Source: Clostridium cibarium (GTDB taxonomy: Bacteria > Bacillota > Clostridia > Clostridiales > Clostridiaceae). Taken from it: 64,000 bases of DNA. Below are positions 26,944-36,423 of the stretch, in pieces. Below the pieces are notes generated by a model. The model ran no database searches. It saw nothing but the letters and a program-made list of their open reading frames with translations, and was not told the DNA's origin. The stretch is from positions 1 through 64,000 of the forward strand of contig NZ_JACSRA010000004.1 of assembly GCF_014836335.1 (NCBI RefSeq), given 5' to 3'. Made by a program: the position numbers and the translations under genes. How positions within the stretch are numbered: the first letter of the stretch is position 1; every line of letters starts with the position of its first letter.

Positions 26944-26968
26944 TTTATAATATTAAGGAATGAGAAAT

Positions 26969-27859
26969 ATGGAAAAAAGAAGTTTTAAAGAACGTTTTTT
27001 TAATGAATATTTAGGAAAAACATTTGCAAGCATATGTGGTATGCTAATAATTATTATAACCATTTCTATTATTGTATTTATTGCACAAAAAGGCTTACAA
27101 TTGTTTATCAAAGGAAACTTCAGTATAACAGAGTTCTTATTCTCAGATGAGTGGAAACCAGGTGGAAGCCCAGCATCCTTCGGTGCTTTGGCTTTCATTT
27201 TAGGTTCTACAATAGTGTCTATGGGTGCAGTAATCATTAGTGCGCCTGTTGCTATTTCTCTGGGGATATTTGTTAACGTTATATCTAAGAAGTTAGGAAA
27301 CAAGATAATAAAACCTTCACTTGAAATATTAGTTGGTATTCCATCTGTAGTTTATGGATGGGTTGGTGTTTCATTACTTGTACCATTTATAAAACAAAAT
27401 GTAGGAGGTATAGGATATTCTCTTTTGGCGGGTATTTTAGTGCTTGCTTTAATGATTCTACCAACTATAGCTACATTATCTATAGATGCTATAAAGAGTG
27501 TGCCACACGAACATATTGAAGCATCATATGGTTTAGGAGCTACAAGATGGCAAACTATAAAAAATGTTATTGTTCCTGGTTCTAAAAGTGGGATTTTAAC
27601 TGGAGTAGTTTTAGGTGTAGCAAGAGCTTTTGGAGAAGCCTTGGCAGTTCAAATGGTAATAGGTAATACAGTTAAATTAACAGGAAATCTTATATCTCCA
27701 TCAGCAACTCTAACAAGTATTATTACCATGGATATGGCAAATACTGCGTCTGGAACTGCTTGGAATGATGCTCTATGGACTTTGGCTTTAATATTACTTA
27801 TTATTTCTTTCTTATTTATATTAATTATTAGAAGGATAGAGAAAAGGAGTGAAATTTAA
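26969..27859 (+). CDS. pstC: Phosphate ABC transporter permease PstC
   Basis: This inner-membrane permease of 296 residues forms the phosphate channel with PstA. It has six hydrophobic segments, the first at about residues 17-40. The MetI-like permease motif is EASYGLGATRWQTIKNVIVPGSKSGILTGVVLG. Near the first loop GGSPASFGALAFILGS is typical of PstC. ATG 26969 is preferred, eight bases after AAGGAA; ATG 26960 directly abuts that SD. The stop overlaps the pstA start by one base. Confidence 0.94.
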   Translation: MEKRSFKERFFNEYLGKTFASICGMLIIIITISIIVFIAQKGLQLFIKGNFSITEFLFSDEWKPGGSPASFGALAFILGSTIVSMGAVIISAPVAISLGIFVNVISKKLGNKIIKPSLEILVGIPSVVYGWVGVSLLVPFIKQNVGGIGYSLLAGILVLALMILPTIATLSIDAIKSVPHEHIEASYGLGATRWQTIKNVIVPGSKSGILTGVVLGVARAFGEALAVQMVIGNTVKLTGNLISPSATLTSIITMDMANTASGTAWNDALWTLALILLIISFLFILIIRRIEKRSEI

Positions 27860-28743
27860 TGAATCCTAAGAAAGCTGATAAGCTAGCAACTATAATAATT
27901 TACATAATGAGCTTTTTTGTAGTTATTATCTTAGGTGCATTTATACTATATATTTTGGGGAAGGGAATATCAATGTTGAAGCCTAGTTTTCTCTTTGGAG
28001 CCCCAAAGACAACCTCAGCTGGTGGTGGTATAGGACCTCAATTGTTTAACTCCTTTTACATGCTTTTGGTATCATTAATAATTACTGTTCCAGTAGGAGT
28101 AGGTGCAGGAATATATCTTGCAGAATATGCTAAGGAAGGGCCAATAGTTAGGTTTATTAGATTGTCTTTAGAAACAATGTCTTCCCTTCCATCTATAGTA
28201 ATTGGTATGTTTGGAATGTTAGTATTTGTTAATATGGCAGGATGGGGATATTCAGTTTTAGCTGGAGCGTTGTCTGTTAGTATTTTAAATATACCATCAA
28301 TGACTAGAATTTCAGAAAATGCAATAAAAGTAGCGAGTTTGAGGGTGAAAGAAGCTTCTTTAGGGTTAGGAGCAAGTAAATGGCAAACAATTGCCAAACT
28401 TACACTACCTACTGCTATGGGAGAAATATTAACAGGAATTATTCTTGCTTCAGGTAGAATATTTGGAGAAGCAGCAGCATTTCTATACACAGCAGGATTA
28501 AGTTCAGGTAATTTGAATTTTAATGAAATAAGTTTAGCAGGAAAAACATCAGCTTTTTCTTTGTTTAAGCCAGCTGAGACTTTAGCGGTTCATATTTGGA
28601 AACTTAATTCTGAGGGAGTAGTACCAGATGCAGCAGCTATTGCCAATGGTACTGCAGCAGTATTGATGTTAGCCGTATTGCTATTTAATTTATTAGCAAG
28701 ATTACTTGGAAATAGGTTGTTAAGATCATATAGTGGAAAGTAG
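27859..28743 (+). CDS. pstA: Phosphate ABC transporter permease PstA
   Basis: This is the second permease, 294 residues, with six predicted membrane segments. The coupling motif is KEASLGLGASKWQTIAKLTLPTAMGEILTGIILASGRIFGE, and GGIGPQLFNSFYMLLVSL in the N-terminal third is typical of PstA. The start codon overlaps the pstC stop (TAATG) and AAAAGGAG lies just upstream, so translation is coupled. Confidence 0.95.
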   Translation: MNPKKADKLATIIIYIMSFFVVIILGAFILYILGKGISMLKPSFLFGAPKTTSAGGGIGPQLFNSFYMLLVSLIITVPVGVGAGIYLAEYAKEGPIVRFIRLSLETMSSLPSIVIGMFGMLVFVNMAGWGYSVLAGALSVSILNIPSMTRISENAIKVASLRVKEASLGLGASKWQTIAKLTLPTAMGEILTGIILASGRIFGEAAAFLYTAGLSSGNLNFNEISLAGKTSAFSLFKPAETLAVHIWKLNSEGVVPDAAAIANGTAAVLMLAVLLFNLLARLLGNRLLRSYSGK

Positions 28744-28752
28744 GAGGAGAAA

Positions 28753-29502
28753 ATGGCGATTATTGAAACGAAAGATTTAGATCTTTATTATGGAACAAAT
28801 CAAGCATTAAAAAAGATAAATTTGGATATAAACAAAAATGAGGTTACAGCACTTATTGGACCATCAGGGTGTGGAAAATCAACATTTTTACGAACATTAA
28901 ACAGAATGAATGACTTAATAGAGATAGTTAAGGTAGAAGGAAAAGTATTATTCGAAGGTAAAAATATTTATGATGATTACGATGAAATTGCATTGAGAAA
29001 GAGAATAGGAATGGTATTCCAAAAGCCGAATCCTTTTCCTATGTCGATTTATGATAATATAACTTATGGGCCTAAGATTCATGGAATAAAAGATAAAAAA
29101 GTATTAGATGAGATAGTTGAAAAAAGTCTTAAAGGAGCAGCGCTATGGGATGAAACTAAAGATAGATTGAAGAAAAGTGCACTAGGACTTTCGGGAGGAC
29201 AACAACAGAGACTTTGTATAGCAAGAACTTTAGCAACTTCTCCAGAAATAATATTAATGGATGAACCAACTTCAGCATTAGATCCAATATCAACAAGTAA
29301 AGTTGAAGAATTAATGGATGAATTGAAAAAAAAGTACACAGTTATAATAGTAACGCATAATATGCAACAGGCAGGTAGAATAGCCGATAAAACTGCTTTC
29401 TTTTTAAATGGTGAAGTAATTGAATTTGATGCTACAGAAAATATTTTTTATAAACCAAGAGATAAGAGAACAGAAGATTATATTACAGGTAGGTTTGGAT
29501 AA
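28753..29502 (+). CDS. pstB: Phosphate ABC transporter ATPase PstB
   Basis: This ATP-binding subunit of 249 residues energises phosphate import at the cytoplasmic face. Walker A is GPSGCGKST (about residues 36-44). PstB-specific NRMNDLI, Q-loop [20 protein letters not shown] signature [13 protein letters not shown], Walker [14 protein letters not shown] and switch His THNMQQA are all intact. The ATG follows TAGGAGGAGAAA. It is nine bases after pstA. Confidence 0.97.
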   Translation: MAIIETKDLDLYYGTNQALKKINLDINKNEVTALIGPSGCGKSTFLRTLNRMNDLIEIVKVEGKVLFEGKNIYDDYDEIALRKRIGMVFQKPNPFPMSIYDNITYGPKIHGIKDKKVLDEIVEKSLKGAALWDETKDRLKKSALGLSGGQQQRLCIARTLATSPEIILMDEPTSALDPISTSKVEELMDELKKKYTVIIVTHNMQQAGRIADKTAFFLNGEVIEFDATENIFYKPRDKRTEDYITGRFG

Positions 29503-29519
29503 ACTAGGAGGTGAATTAA

Positions 29520-30182
29520 ATGACAAGAATTTCTCAAAAGGCTAGAATTAATGAAATAAATCGTAAATTGCTGCTTATGGCGAGTTTGGTTGAAAAGCAG
29601 ATATATGGAAGTATGGTTGCTCTTAAAAATCACGATATAAAGGCAGCTGAGGAGATAGTAGGCTCTGACGATAAGGTTGATGATTTACAACAAAAAATTG
29701 AAGAAGAATGTATAAAGTTTATTGCTACGGAACAACCTCTAGCAAAGGATTTAAGAAATGTTTTTACAGCAACAAAAATCGTAACAGATTTGGAGAGAAT
29801 GGCAGATCATGCTGTAGATATTTGCAAAATCACAAAAAAAATTAATTTATCTGGTGGAAGCTTTCCGGAAGAAACTTTAGCTCTATGGGACATGGAAGAG
29901 CAGGTAAGAAAGATGATTGATTTATCTATTAATGCATATATAGAGAGAGATGTGGAGAAAGCATATGAAATATGTAAGATGGATGATGATGTAGATGTAA
30001 TTTATAAAAGAATATTTACTGACATTTTAAGCATAATAAAGGTTGATGACAGTAAAACAGAAAAAACTGCTCAGTTATTATTTGTAGCCAAATATTTAGA
30101 AAGAATTGGGGATAGAGTTACAAATATATGTGAAGGTACTATTTTTTCTAGTAAAGGAACTTATGTAGATTTGAATGAATAA
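29520..30182 (+). CDS. phoU: Phosphate signalling regulator PhoU
   Basis: This is a 220-residue all-helical protein with two PhoU repeats that couples the Pst transporter to the PhoR kinase and limits phosphate uptake. Typical metal-binding motif E/DxxxD signatures are seen in each repeat: DDKVDDLQQKIEEECI with KIVTDLERMADHAVDICK, and MDDDVDVIYKRIFTD with AKYLERIGDRVTNICE. The ATG follows TAGGAGGTGAATTAA. It is the final gene of the phosphate operon and is followed by a long terminator hairpin. Confidence 0.96.
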   Translation: MTRISQKARINEINRKLLLMASLVEKQIYGSMVALKNHDIKAAEEIVGSDDKVDDLQQKIEEECIKFIATEQPLAKDLRNVFTATKIVTDLERMADHAVDICKITKKINLSGGSFPEETLALWDMEEQVRKMIDLSINAYIERDVEKAYEICKMDDDVDVIYKRIFTDILSIIKVDDSKTEKTAQLLFVAKYLERIGDRVTNICEGTIFSSKGTYVDLNE

Positions 30183-30220
30183 TATTATTTATTAGCAAGT
30201 TAAATAATTAATTATATGAG

Positions 30221-30276
30221 AGGCTGTCTTATAGATGATAATGTTACAATCATTTGTAGACAGCCTTTTATTTTAT
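30221..30276 (+). terminator. Terminator of the pst-phoU operon
   Basis: AGGCTGTCT (30221-30229) pairs with AGACAGCCT (30258-30266). Further internal pairing (GATGAT with ATCAT) makes a long hairpin, followed by TTTATTTTAT. Confidence 0.85.
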
Positions 30277-30306
30277 ATTAAGATAGGTAATGTGTATTAA
30301 TAAGAA

Positions 30307-30335
30307 TTGACTAAAATATATTATTAATGTAATAT
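30307..30335 (+). promoter_or_regulatory. Candidate der-gpsA promoter
   Basis: TTGACT (30307-30312), 17 bases, then TAATAT (30330-30335; four of six). It lies in the 285-base gap between phoU and der. The roughly 130-base untranslated region that would follow shows no convincing stable structure. Confidence 0.4.
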
Positions 30336-30467
30336 AGCATAAGATAGAAAACTTTACATAAAGAAAAGATTATTTGAAAATTTATTCTTTTTTAGGTAAG
30401 AATATAAATAGAAAACCAAAGATGATTGACATATGGAATTATCTATAGCAAGAGGAGGAAAATACTA

Positions 30468-31787
30468 ATGGGAAAACCAATAGTAGCGATGGTTGGAAGA
30501 CCTAATGTAGGGAAGTCAACATTGTTTAATAGATTAGCTGGAAAGAGAATATCAATAGTAGAGGATACACCAGGAGTTACAAGAGATAGAGTTTATGCTG
30601 AGGCAGAATGGTTAAGCTATAATTTTACTATGATAGATACTGGCGGTATAGAACCAGAAAGTGATGATGTAATAGTAAAACAAATGAGAAGACAGGCAAC
30701 AATTGCAATAGAAACTGCTGATGTTATAGTTTTTATAGTTGATGGAAAAGAGGGAATAACGCCTGCAGATGAAGAAGTTGCAAATATGCTTAGAAAAAGT
30801 AAGAAACCTATTGTGTTAGTTGTTAACAAGGTAGATTCTCTTAAGGAAGAAGATAATGCATGGGAATTCTATAACTTAGGCATAGGAGATCCGATTACGA
30901 TATCAGCATCACAAGGATTAGGGCTAGGAGATATGCTTGATAGAGTTGTAGAAAATTTTGATAATGCTGAGCTAGAAGATGAAGAAGATGAGTATATAAG
31001 AATAGCAATGATTGGTAAACCTAATGTAGGGAAATCTTCTCTTATAAATAGATTGTTAGGAGAAGAAAGAGTAATTGTATCAAATGTACCTGGAACAACA
31101 AGGGATGCTATTGATAGCTATCTTGAAAACGAACTTGGAAAGTTTATACTTGTAGATACAGCAGGAGTAAGAAGAAAGAGTAAGGTAAAAGCTGAAATTG
31201 AAAGATATAGCGTTATTAGAACACTTGCAGCAATTGAAAGAGCAGATGTTTGTATTTTGATGATAGATGCTACAGAAGGAATAACTGAGCAAGATGAAAA
31301 GATAATAGGTTATGCTCATGAAATGAAGAAAGCTATTATGGTAATAGTTAATAAGTGGGATCTTATAGAAAAAGATGATAAAACTATGGAAAAGTTTAAG
31401 AAAGAACTTCAACAAAATCTTAAATTTTTAGCATATGCAGAATATCTTTTTATATCAGCATTAACAGGACAAAGAACTCATAAGGTTTTAGAAATAGCTA
31501 AAAAGTGTTATGATAATTATAATAAGAGAGTTTCAACTGGTATTCTTAATGATGTAATAAGTAAAGCTATTTTAATGAAAGAACCTCCAATAGTTGCTCT
31601 TAAAAGGCTTAAGATATTCTACGCAACTCAAGTTGCAACAAAACCACCTAAATTTGTATTCTTTGTTAACGATACGAATGCTAGACATTTTTCTTATGAG
31701 AGATATTTAGAAAATCAATTGAGAGAAAGTTTTGATTTTAAGGGGACTGGTATACAGATAGAATATAGGGAGAGGAAGGAAAAGTAA
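30468..31787 (+). CDS. der: Ribosome assembly GTPase Der (EngA)
   Basis: This is a 439-residue tandem-GTPase protein essential for 50S subunit maturation. Domain 1 has [27 protein letters not shown] and NKVD. Domain 2 has [30 protein letters not shown] and NKWD. A C-terminal KH-like domain follows ([32 protein letters not shown]). ATG 30468 is nine bases after AGAGGAGG. Its stop overlaps the gpsA ATG (TAATG), coupling the two. Confidence 0.97.
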   Translation: MGKPIVAMVGRPNVGKSTLFNRLAGKRISIVEDTPGVTRDRVYAEAEWLSYNFTMIDTGGIEPESDDVIVKQMRRQATIAIETADVIVFIVDGKEGITPADEEVANMLRKSKKPIVLVVNKVDSLKEEDNAWEFYNLGIGDPITISASQGLGLGDMLDRVVENFDNAELEDEEDEYIRIAMIGKPNVGKSSLINRLLGEERVIVSNVPGTTRDAIDSYLENELGKFILVDTAGVRRKSKVKAEIERYSVIRTLAAIERADVCILMIDATEGITEQDEKIIGYAHEMKKAIMVIVNKWDLIEKDDKTMEKFKKELQQNLKFLAYAEYLFISALTGQRTHKVLEIAKKCYDNYNKRVSTGILNDVISKAILMKEPPIVALKRLKIFYATQVATKPPKFVFFVNDTNARHFSYERYLENQLRESFDFKGTGIQIEYRERKEK

Positions 31788-32779
31788 TGAGCAAAATAGC
31801 CTTTATTGGCGGTGGAAGCTTTGGTACTGCATTAGCTATTCTTTTGGCTAAGAAGGGACATGAAATATCAATATACGATAGAGATGAGACTGTTGTTAAC
31901 GATATAAATAATAACAGAAGAAATGATAAGTATATTAAAAATTTGGTTATCCCAGAAAGTGTTACTGCTTTCATCAATATAAAAGAGGCTGTAAAGTCTA
32001 TAGATTATTTAGTGTTAGCTATTCCATCTCATGTAATAAGGAACATGGCTAAAGAATTAAGGGAAATTATTGATGAATCAGTACCGATCATATCAATAGC
32101 TAAAGGGATAGATCCGGAAACGGATGAAAGATTATCAGTTGTTATTGAAAAGGAATTGAAAAATCCAGTAATAGTTTTATCGGGACCAAGTCATGCCGAG
32201 GAGGTAGCCGCAGAAATTCCAACTACGATTGTAGTTACATCAAGAAATATGGAATATGCTGAAGAAGTTCAAGATTTATTTATGACTAACGACTTTAGAG
32301 TATATACAAATGAAGATATAATAGGTGTGGAAATTGGAGGAGCAGTAAAAAATGTAATTGCTTTGGCATCAGGAGTTATTGATGGCATGGGGTATGGTGA
32401 TAATACAAAAGCTGCTTTAATGACAAGAGGAATGACTGAGATTGCAAGAATTGGAATAGCGCTTGGGGGTAAGGCCGAGACTTTTTATGGCTTGACTGGC
32501 ATGGGAGATCTAATTGTTACTTGCACATCTATGCATTCTAGAAATAGAAGAGCTGGGATTCTGATTGGACAAGGCAAAACTATGAAAGAAGCACTTGATG
32601 AAGTAGGAATGATTGTAGAAGGAGTTAAAGCATGTAAAGCCTTTTATGAATTAAAAGAAAGAATTGGCATATCAATGCCTATAACAGATGCTTTATATAG
32701 GGCATTGTTTATGGGGAAACCTCCAAAGGTGTGTGTTAGTGAACTTATGAAAAGAGAAAAGAAGAGTGAAACCTGGTAA
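31787..32779 (+). CDS. gpsA: Glycerol-3-phosphate dehydrogenase [NAD(P)+]
   Basis: This 330-residue cytosolic enzyme reduces dihydroxyacetone phosphate to sn-glycerol 3-phosphate for phospholipid synthesis. The Rossmann motif is [10 protein letters not shown] (about residues 7-16). The active site shows [11 protein letters not shown], the catalytic Lys in [27 protein letters not shown] and [14 protein letters not shown]. The SD lies within the end of der (GGAGAGGAAGG). The der-gpsA-spoIVA order is common in spore-forming Firmicutes. Confidence 0.97.
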   Translation: MSKIAFIGGGSFGTALAILLAKKGHEISIYDRDETVVNDINNNRRNDKYIKNLVIPESVTAFINIKEAVKSIDYLVLAIPSHVIRNMAKELREIIDESVPIISIAKGIDPETDERLSVVIEKELKNPVIVLSGPSHAEEVAAEIPTTIVVTSRNMEYAEEVQDLFMTNDFRVYTNEDIIGVEIGGAVKNVIALASGVIDGMGYGDNTKAALMTRGMTEIARIGIALGGKAETFYGLTGMGDLIVTCTSMHSRNRRAGILIGQGKTMKEALDEVGMIVEGVKACKAFYELKERIGISMPITDALYRALFMGKPPKVCVSELMKREKKSETW

Positions 32780-32792
32780 GTATAGAAGTTTT

Positions 32793-32833
32793 AAATAGAA
32801 TGTAGGAAATTTGTTTCCTACATTCTATTTTTT
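32793..32833 (+). terminator. Rho-independent terminator after gpsA
   Basis: AAATAGAATGTAGGAAA-type arm (32793-32809) pairs perfectly with its complement at 32814-32830 around TTTG, followed by more T. This is among the most stable hairpins in the window. Confidence 0.93.
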
Positions 32834-32972
32834 ATCATTTTGTCATGTAACAAGCATATTATATCTTGAAGGGACGGTATATTAAACTTATTCTTTTGGA
32901 TTAAAAATAAGAATATATTTTTATCAGGAAGAATATATATATATTGTTAAAAATATTTTAGGAGGTAATAAC

Positions 32973-34451
32973 TTGGACAGCTTCAATATATATAAAGATA
33001 TAGCTGAAAGAACCCAGGGGGACATATATGTTGGTGTAGTTGGTCCTGTAAGAACAGGGAAATCTACGTTTATAAAAAAGTTTATGGACCTAATGGTTAT
33101 ACCAAAGATTGAAAATAGTTATAAAAAAGAAAGAGCTAAAGACGAGCTGCCTCAAAGTGGATCAGGGAAAAGTATTCATACTACTGAACCAAAATTTGTA
33201 CCTAATGAAGCTGTTGAGATAAGTCTTGATGAAGAAATTAGGTTTAAAATCCGTATGGTAGACTGTGTTGGATATATCGTAAAAGGCGCATTAGGATATC
33301 TTGATGGTGAAGAAGCAAAAATGGTTCATACTCCTTGGTATGACTATGAGATACCTTTTGAAGATGCAGCAGAACTTGGAACTAGAAAAGTTATAGAAGA
33401 CCATTCAACTATTGGATTGGTAATAACAACGGATGGAAGTATTACAGGAATCGAAAGAAATGAATATCTAGATGCAGAAGAAAGAGTGATCGGAGAATTA
33501 AAATCTATAAAGAAACCATTTATTGTAATCTTAAATAGTGCAAAACCTAATGCACCAGAAACAAAAGCATTAAAAATGGAGATGGAAGAGAAATATAATG
33601 TAACAGTACAAATTCTAGATGTTTACAATATGAATGAGGATGATATTGAAGAAATATTTAAACATGTACTTAAAGAATTCCCAGTTAAAGAAATCAACAT
33701 AGATATGCCAGAATGGCTTGAAAAACTTGAACCAACTCATTGGCTTAAAAAAGATTTCTTTAATATAATTAAGGATATGAGTAAGGACATATCGAAGGTT
33801 AAAGATATAAAGGCATCCCTAAAAAACATGAAGAGCGATGAGTACTTAGGAACTTCTCTATTAATTGAAATGGATCTTGGGACAGGAACTGGTAGAATAT
33901 TATTAAAACCAGAAGATGGTGTATTCTATAAAGTTTTAAGCGAGATTTGTGATTTAGATGTAGTATCAGAGAGTGACTTGTTATCCTTAATAAAGGAATT
34001 GAATTATGCCAAAAAAGAGTATGATAAAGTTAAAGATGCATTGGAAGAAGTTAAAAATACTGGATATGGGTTAGTTGCACCACAATTAACAGAGATGAAA
34101 TTTGAAGAACCTGAAATTGTAAAGCAAGGAAATAAATTTGGGGTTAAACTTAAAGCAAGCGCTCCATCATTACATTTTATTAAAGCAGATATAAAAACTG
34201 AAATTAGTCCGATAATGGGATCGGAGAAAGAATCAGAAGAACTTGTTAAAGCTTTGTTAGATCAATTTGAGACTGATCCAACTAGTCTTTGGCAAAGTAA
34301 CATGTTTGGAAAATCTTTAGAAGTGCTAGTAAAAGAAGGGCTTCAAAATAAATTGTATAAAATGCCAGAAGATGTTCAGGTGAAAATTCAAAAAACCTTA
34401 CAAAAGATAATTAATGAGGGTAGTGGTGGTTTAATTTGTATAATACTATAA
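32973..34451 (+). CDS. spoIVA: Stage IV sporulation protein A (coat morphogenetic ATPase)
   Basis: This 492-residue ATPase polymerises on the forespore surface to make the coat basement layer, recruited by SpoVM. Walker A is GPVRTGKSTF (about residues 24-33). TRKVIEDHSTIGLVITTDGSIT and FIVILNSAKPNAPE represent the TRAFAC GTPase-like core. The conserved C terminus ends GSGGLICIIL, as in other SpoIVA proteins. The TTG start is seven to eight bases after TAGGAGG. A GCATATT at 32854-32860 could be a sigma-E -35, but the -10 is not convincing. It is closed by a terminator shared with ilvE. Confidence 0.96.
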   Translation: MDSFNIYKDIAERTQGDIYVGVVGPVRTGKSTFIKKFMDLMVIPKIENSYKKERAKDELPQSGSGKSIHTTEPKFVPNEAVEISLDEEIRFKIRMVDCVGYIVKGALGYLDGEEAKMVHTPWYDYEIPFEDAAELGTRKVIEDHSTIGLVITTDGSITGIERNEYLDAEERVIGELKSIKKPFIVILNSAKPNAPETKALKMEMEEKYNVTVQILDVYNMNEDDIEEIFKHVLKEFPVKEINIDMPEWLEKLEPTHWLKKDFFNIIKDMSKDISKVKDIKASLKNMKSDEYLGTSLLIEMDLGTGTGRILLKPEDGVFYKVLSEICDLDVVSESDLLSLIKELNYAKKEYDKVKDALEEVKNTGYGLVAPQLTEMKFEEPEIVKQGNKFGVKLKASAPSLHFIKADIKTEISPIMGSEKESEELVKALLDQFETDPTSLWQSNMFGKSLEVLVKEGLQNKLYKMPEDVQVKIQKTLQKIINEGSGGLICIIL

Positions 34452-34460
34452 CAATTTAAA

Positions 34461-34498
34461 AAAGAACTCCTTAGATTTTACTAAGGGGTTCTTTTTTA
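34461..34498. terminator. Bidirectional terminator between spoIVA and ilvE
   Basis: AAAAGAACTCCTTAG (34461-34475) pairs with CTAAGGGGTTCTTTT (34482-34496), with one G-U pair. T runs occur on both strands, which suits the convergent genes on either side. Confidence 0.9.
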
Positions 34499-34512
34499 GA
34501 TTAAGAGTTTAG

Positions 34513-35538
34513 TTATTTAACTTTATAAATCCATCCCTCTGGACCTTCAATATCTCCAAATTGAATACCAACAAGGGTATCATATAGTTTTCTAGTGATA
34601 GGACCAACTTCAGTTTCACTGTGGAATACATGTAGCTTGTTTTCATATTCGATTCCTCCGATTGGAGTTATAACAGCAGCAGTTCCACAGGCACCAGCTT
34701 CTTTAAATTCATCTATTTTATCAATAAATACATCACCTTCAACTACTTCTAAATGCAAAACTTCTTCAGCTAATTGGAGAAGTGAATATTTTGTTATACT
34801 TGGCAGTATAGATGGTGATTTAGGAGTTACAAATTTATTATCATGGGTAATTCCAAAAAAGTTTGCTGCTCCAACTTCTTCAATTTTAGTATGAGTTGCA
34901 GGATCTAAATATATACAGTCTGCAAACCCTCTTTCGACTGCAATTTTATGAGGTTCCATTGATGCAGCGTAGTTACCGCCAACTTTTTGCTGACCTGTTC
35001 CAAATGGAGCGGCTCTATCATAATCAGATATCATAAAGTTAACAGGTGCTAATCCTCCTTTAAAATAAGCTCCTACAGGCACGCAGAAAACACAAAAAAT
35101 ATATTCTGGGGCTGCCTTAACACCAATGTTATTACCAACGCCTATGATAAAAGGCCTTATATATAGTGTTCCGCCAGTACCATAAGGAGGAACGAATCTC
35201 TCATTTGCTTTAACTACTTGCATACATGCATCAATAAATTTCTCTTCAGGTAATTGTGGCATTAATAATTTTTTACACGAATCATTAAGTCGGGATGCAT
35301 TTCTATTTGGCCTAAATAGCTGAATACTTCCATCTTTTGTTCTATATGCTTTTAGCCCTTCAAAACATTGTTGACCATAATGTAAAGATGTAGATGCTTC
35401 GCTAATTGTAAGCATATTATCTTCAGTTAATTTTCCGTCATCCCATTCTCCATCTTTCCAAGTGGATATGTAACGATAATCAGTTTTGATGTATTCAAAA
35501 CCAAGTTCATCCCAGTTGATTTTTTCATTCTTGTCCAT
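34513..35538 (-). CDS. ilvE: Branched-chain amino acid aminotransferase
   Basis: This is a 341-residue fold-type IV PLP enzyme that interconverts Leu, Ile and Val with their 2-oxo acids. Markers are [15 protein letters not shown] (substrate loop), [51 protein letters not shown] containing the PLP Lys, and the C-terminal [26 protein letters not shown]. The long form resembles the eukaryotic/Bacillus YwaA-IlvK type. The ATG at 35536-35538 follows GGGGAGATATCC. It is one of few minus-strand genes and is monocistronic. No clear promoter was found. Confidence 0.96.
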   Translation of the reverse strand: MDKNEKINWDELGFEYIKTDYRYISTWKDGEWDDGKLTEDNMLTISEASTSLHYGQQCFEGLKAYRTKDGSIQLFRPNRNASRLNDSCKKLLMPQLPEEKFIDACMQVVKANERFVPPYGTGGTLYIRPFIIGVGNNIGVKAAPEYIFCVFCVPVGAYFKGGLAPVNFMISDYDRAAPFGTGQQKVGGNYAASMEPHKIAVERGFADCIYLDPATHTKIEEVGAANFFGITHDNKFVTPKSPSILPSITKYSLLQLAEEVLHLEVVEGDVFIDKIDEFKEAGACGTAAVITPIGGIEYENKLHVFHSETEVGPITRKLYDTLVGIQFGDIEGPEGWIYKVK

Positions 35539-35663
35539 GGATATCTCCCCAATCTTTATTAAATATTATTAATATATATTCTATCACTTTATTAAGAATG
35601 GTAAAGAGTAAAAGTGGAAAAATGACTAATTTTTTAAAATTAGATGTTAATATTTGATTATAA

Positions 35664-35692
35664 TTGAATATAATAATAGTAGTTAATATATT
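35664..35692 (+). promoter_or_regulatory. Candidate promoter of the BECR-like gene
   Basis: TTGAAT (35664-35669), 17 bases, then TATATT (35687-35692; five of six). The region is extremely A+T-rich, so chance matches are likely. Confidence 0.4.
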
Positions 35693-35772
35693 GGTATATT
35701 ATAATATAATTAGAGTATATCATGAAGAATTGGTGACATTTCTAAAAAATATAAGGCATGGTGATGGTGATT

Positions 35773-36177
35773 ATGAGAAGTTATTATAAAGCTTATAAAA
35801 AAGTCGGACGAATAAATACTTCTTTGGCAGAAAGGCTAGGCTTCGCATTTGATGGAAGTGTTTATGCCTCACCGGGGGTGATAAATCACATTAAGAAGCG
35901 CCATGGCAAACAATTAACTAAAAGAGTTAAAGAAAATTTACTACAGATAATGGAGGGGATTATTGAAAATCCTGATTATATTGGTGTTGATGAAAGAAGG
36001 GGGAGTGGTGGAGCGCTAGAATTAATAAAGAAAATAGATAATACGATTCTTTTAGGGTTAGAGGTAGACTTAGAAGAGAAATATATTTACGTATCTACCA
36101 TGTATCCTATAACCAAAGGTAAAGTCAACAACAGAATTTATAGTGGTAGAATAGTTAAATTTAGCGATATTACATGA
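35773..36177 (+). CDS. Orphan PBECR-like (BECR-fold nuclease-like) protein
   Basis: This is a basic protein of about 134 residues. Its pattern of an early SPGVINHIKKRHG segment, then IIENPDYIGVDERRG, ILLGLEVDLEEKYIYVSTMYPI and a basic tail resembles PBECR-type domains (phage Barnase-EndoU-ColicinE5/D-RelE-like nucleases). These are usually toxin or polymorphic effector modules. The His residues in HIKKRHG and the Ser/Thr in STMYP are candidate active-site residues. This is a family-resemblance call, not verified. There is no signal peptide and no antitoxin-like gene beside it. The start is uncertain: ATG 35758, 35764 and 35773 are in frame, and GGTGAT seven bases before 35773 decides weakly. 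Confidence 0.55.
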   Translation: MRSYYKAYKKVGRINTSLAERLGFAFDGSVYASPGVINHIKKRHGKQLTKRVKENLLQIMEGIIENPDYIGVDERRGSGGALELIKKIDNTILLGLEVDLEEKYIYVSTMYPITKGKVNNRIYSGRIVKFSDIT

Positions 36178-36196
36178 ATTATTTTAAATAAAAAAC

Positions 36197-36225
36197 TTGA
36201 AACATTTTTGTGGTAGAATTATAAT
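36197..36225 (+). promoter_or_regulatory. Sigma-A promoter of the asparaginase leader
   Basis: TTGAAA (36197-36202), 17 bases, then perfect TATAAT (36220-36225). RNA should start near 36232, immediately before a structured leader. Confidence 0.8.
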
Positions 36226-36231
36226 ATATAT

Positions 36232-36358
36232 TAAGTGTTTTTGAGGTGAGAAATGGCTCCTCATACGCTACTTTAAGTAGTAACCAGAGATGCAGGGTAC
36301 GCCGACCTGCCAAAAACTTTGCTTTATGTGTAACTTTTGGGAGACCAAAAGTTATTTT
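36232..36358 (+). ncRNA. Structured leader RNA, candidate riboswitch of unassigned class
   Basis: The leader begins just after a consensus promoter. GTTTTTG (36237-36243) pairs with CAAAAAC (36311-36317) to close a multi-branch junction. Inside are a GAGG/CCTC hairpin (36243-36262), CTACT/AGTAG (36269-36281) and GCAGG/CCTGC with loop GTACGCCGA (36292-36310). Downstream, AACTTTTGG (36332-36340) and CCAAAAGTT (36345-36353) form a terminator-like hairpin with a GAGA loop and a weak T tract. CCAAAA (36310-36315), largely the 3' strand of the closing helix, can alternatively pair with TTTTGG (36335-36340), destroying the terminator. The strings AGGTGAG, GGCTCCT, ATACGCT, ATG and ACGCC occur in the same order as in the M-box (ykoK) core, but spacing and helices differ. 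Confidence 0.7.
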
Positions 36359-36423
36359 ACTTTATTGAAATAATTATCAAATGAAATAAATAAAATATGC
36401 TAAAGATATGATGGAGGGAAAAT

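Noticed and set aside
36232..36358. Direct assignment of the leader to the M-box (magnesium) class
   Set aside because: Short motifs are shared in order, but the conserved CCCA/TGGG helix and the later M-box helices are missing; kept only as a lead.
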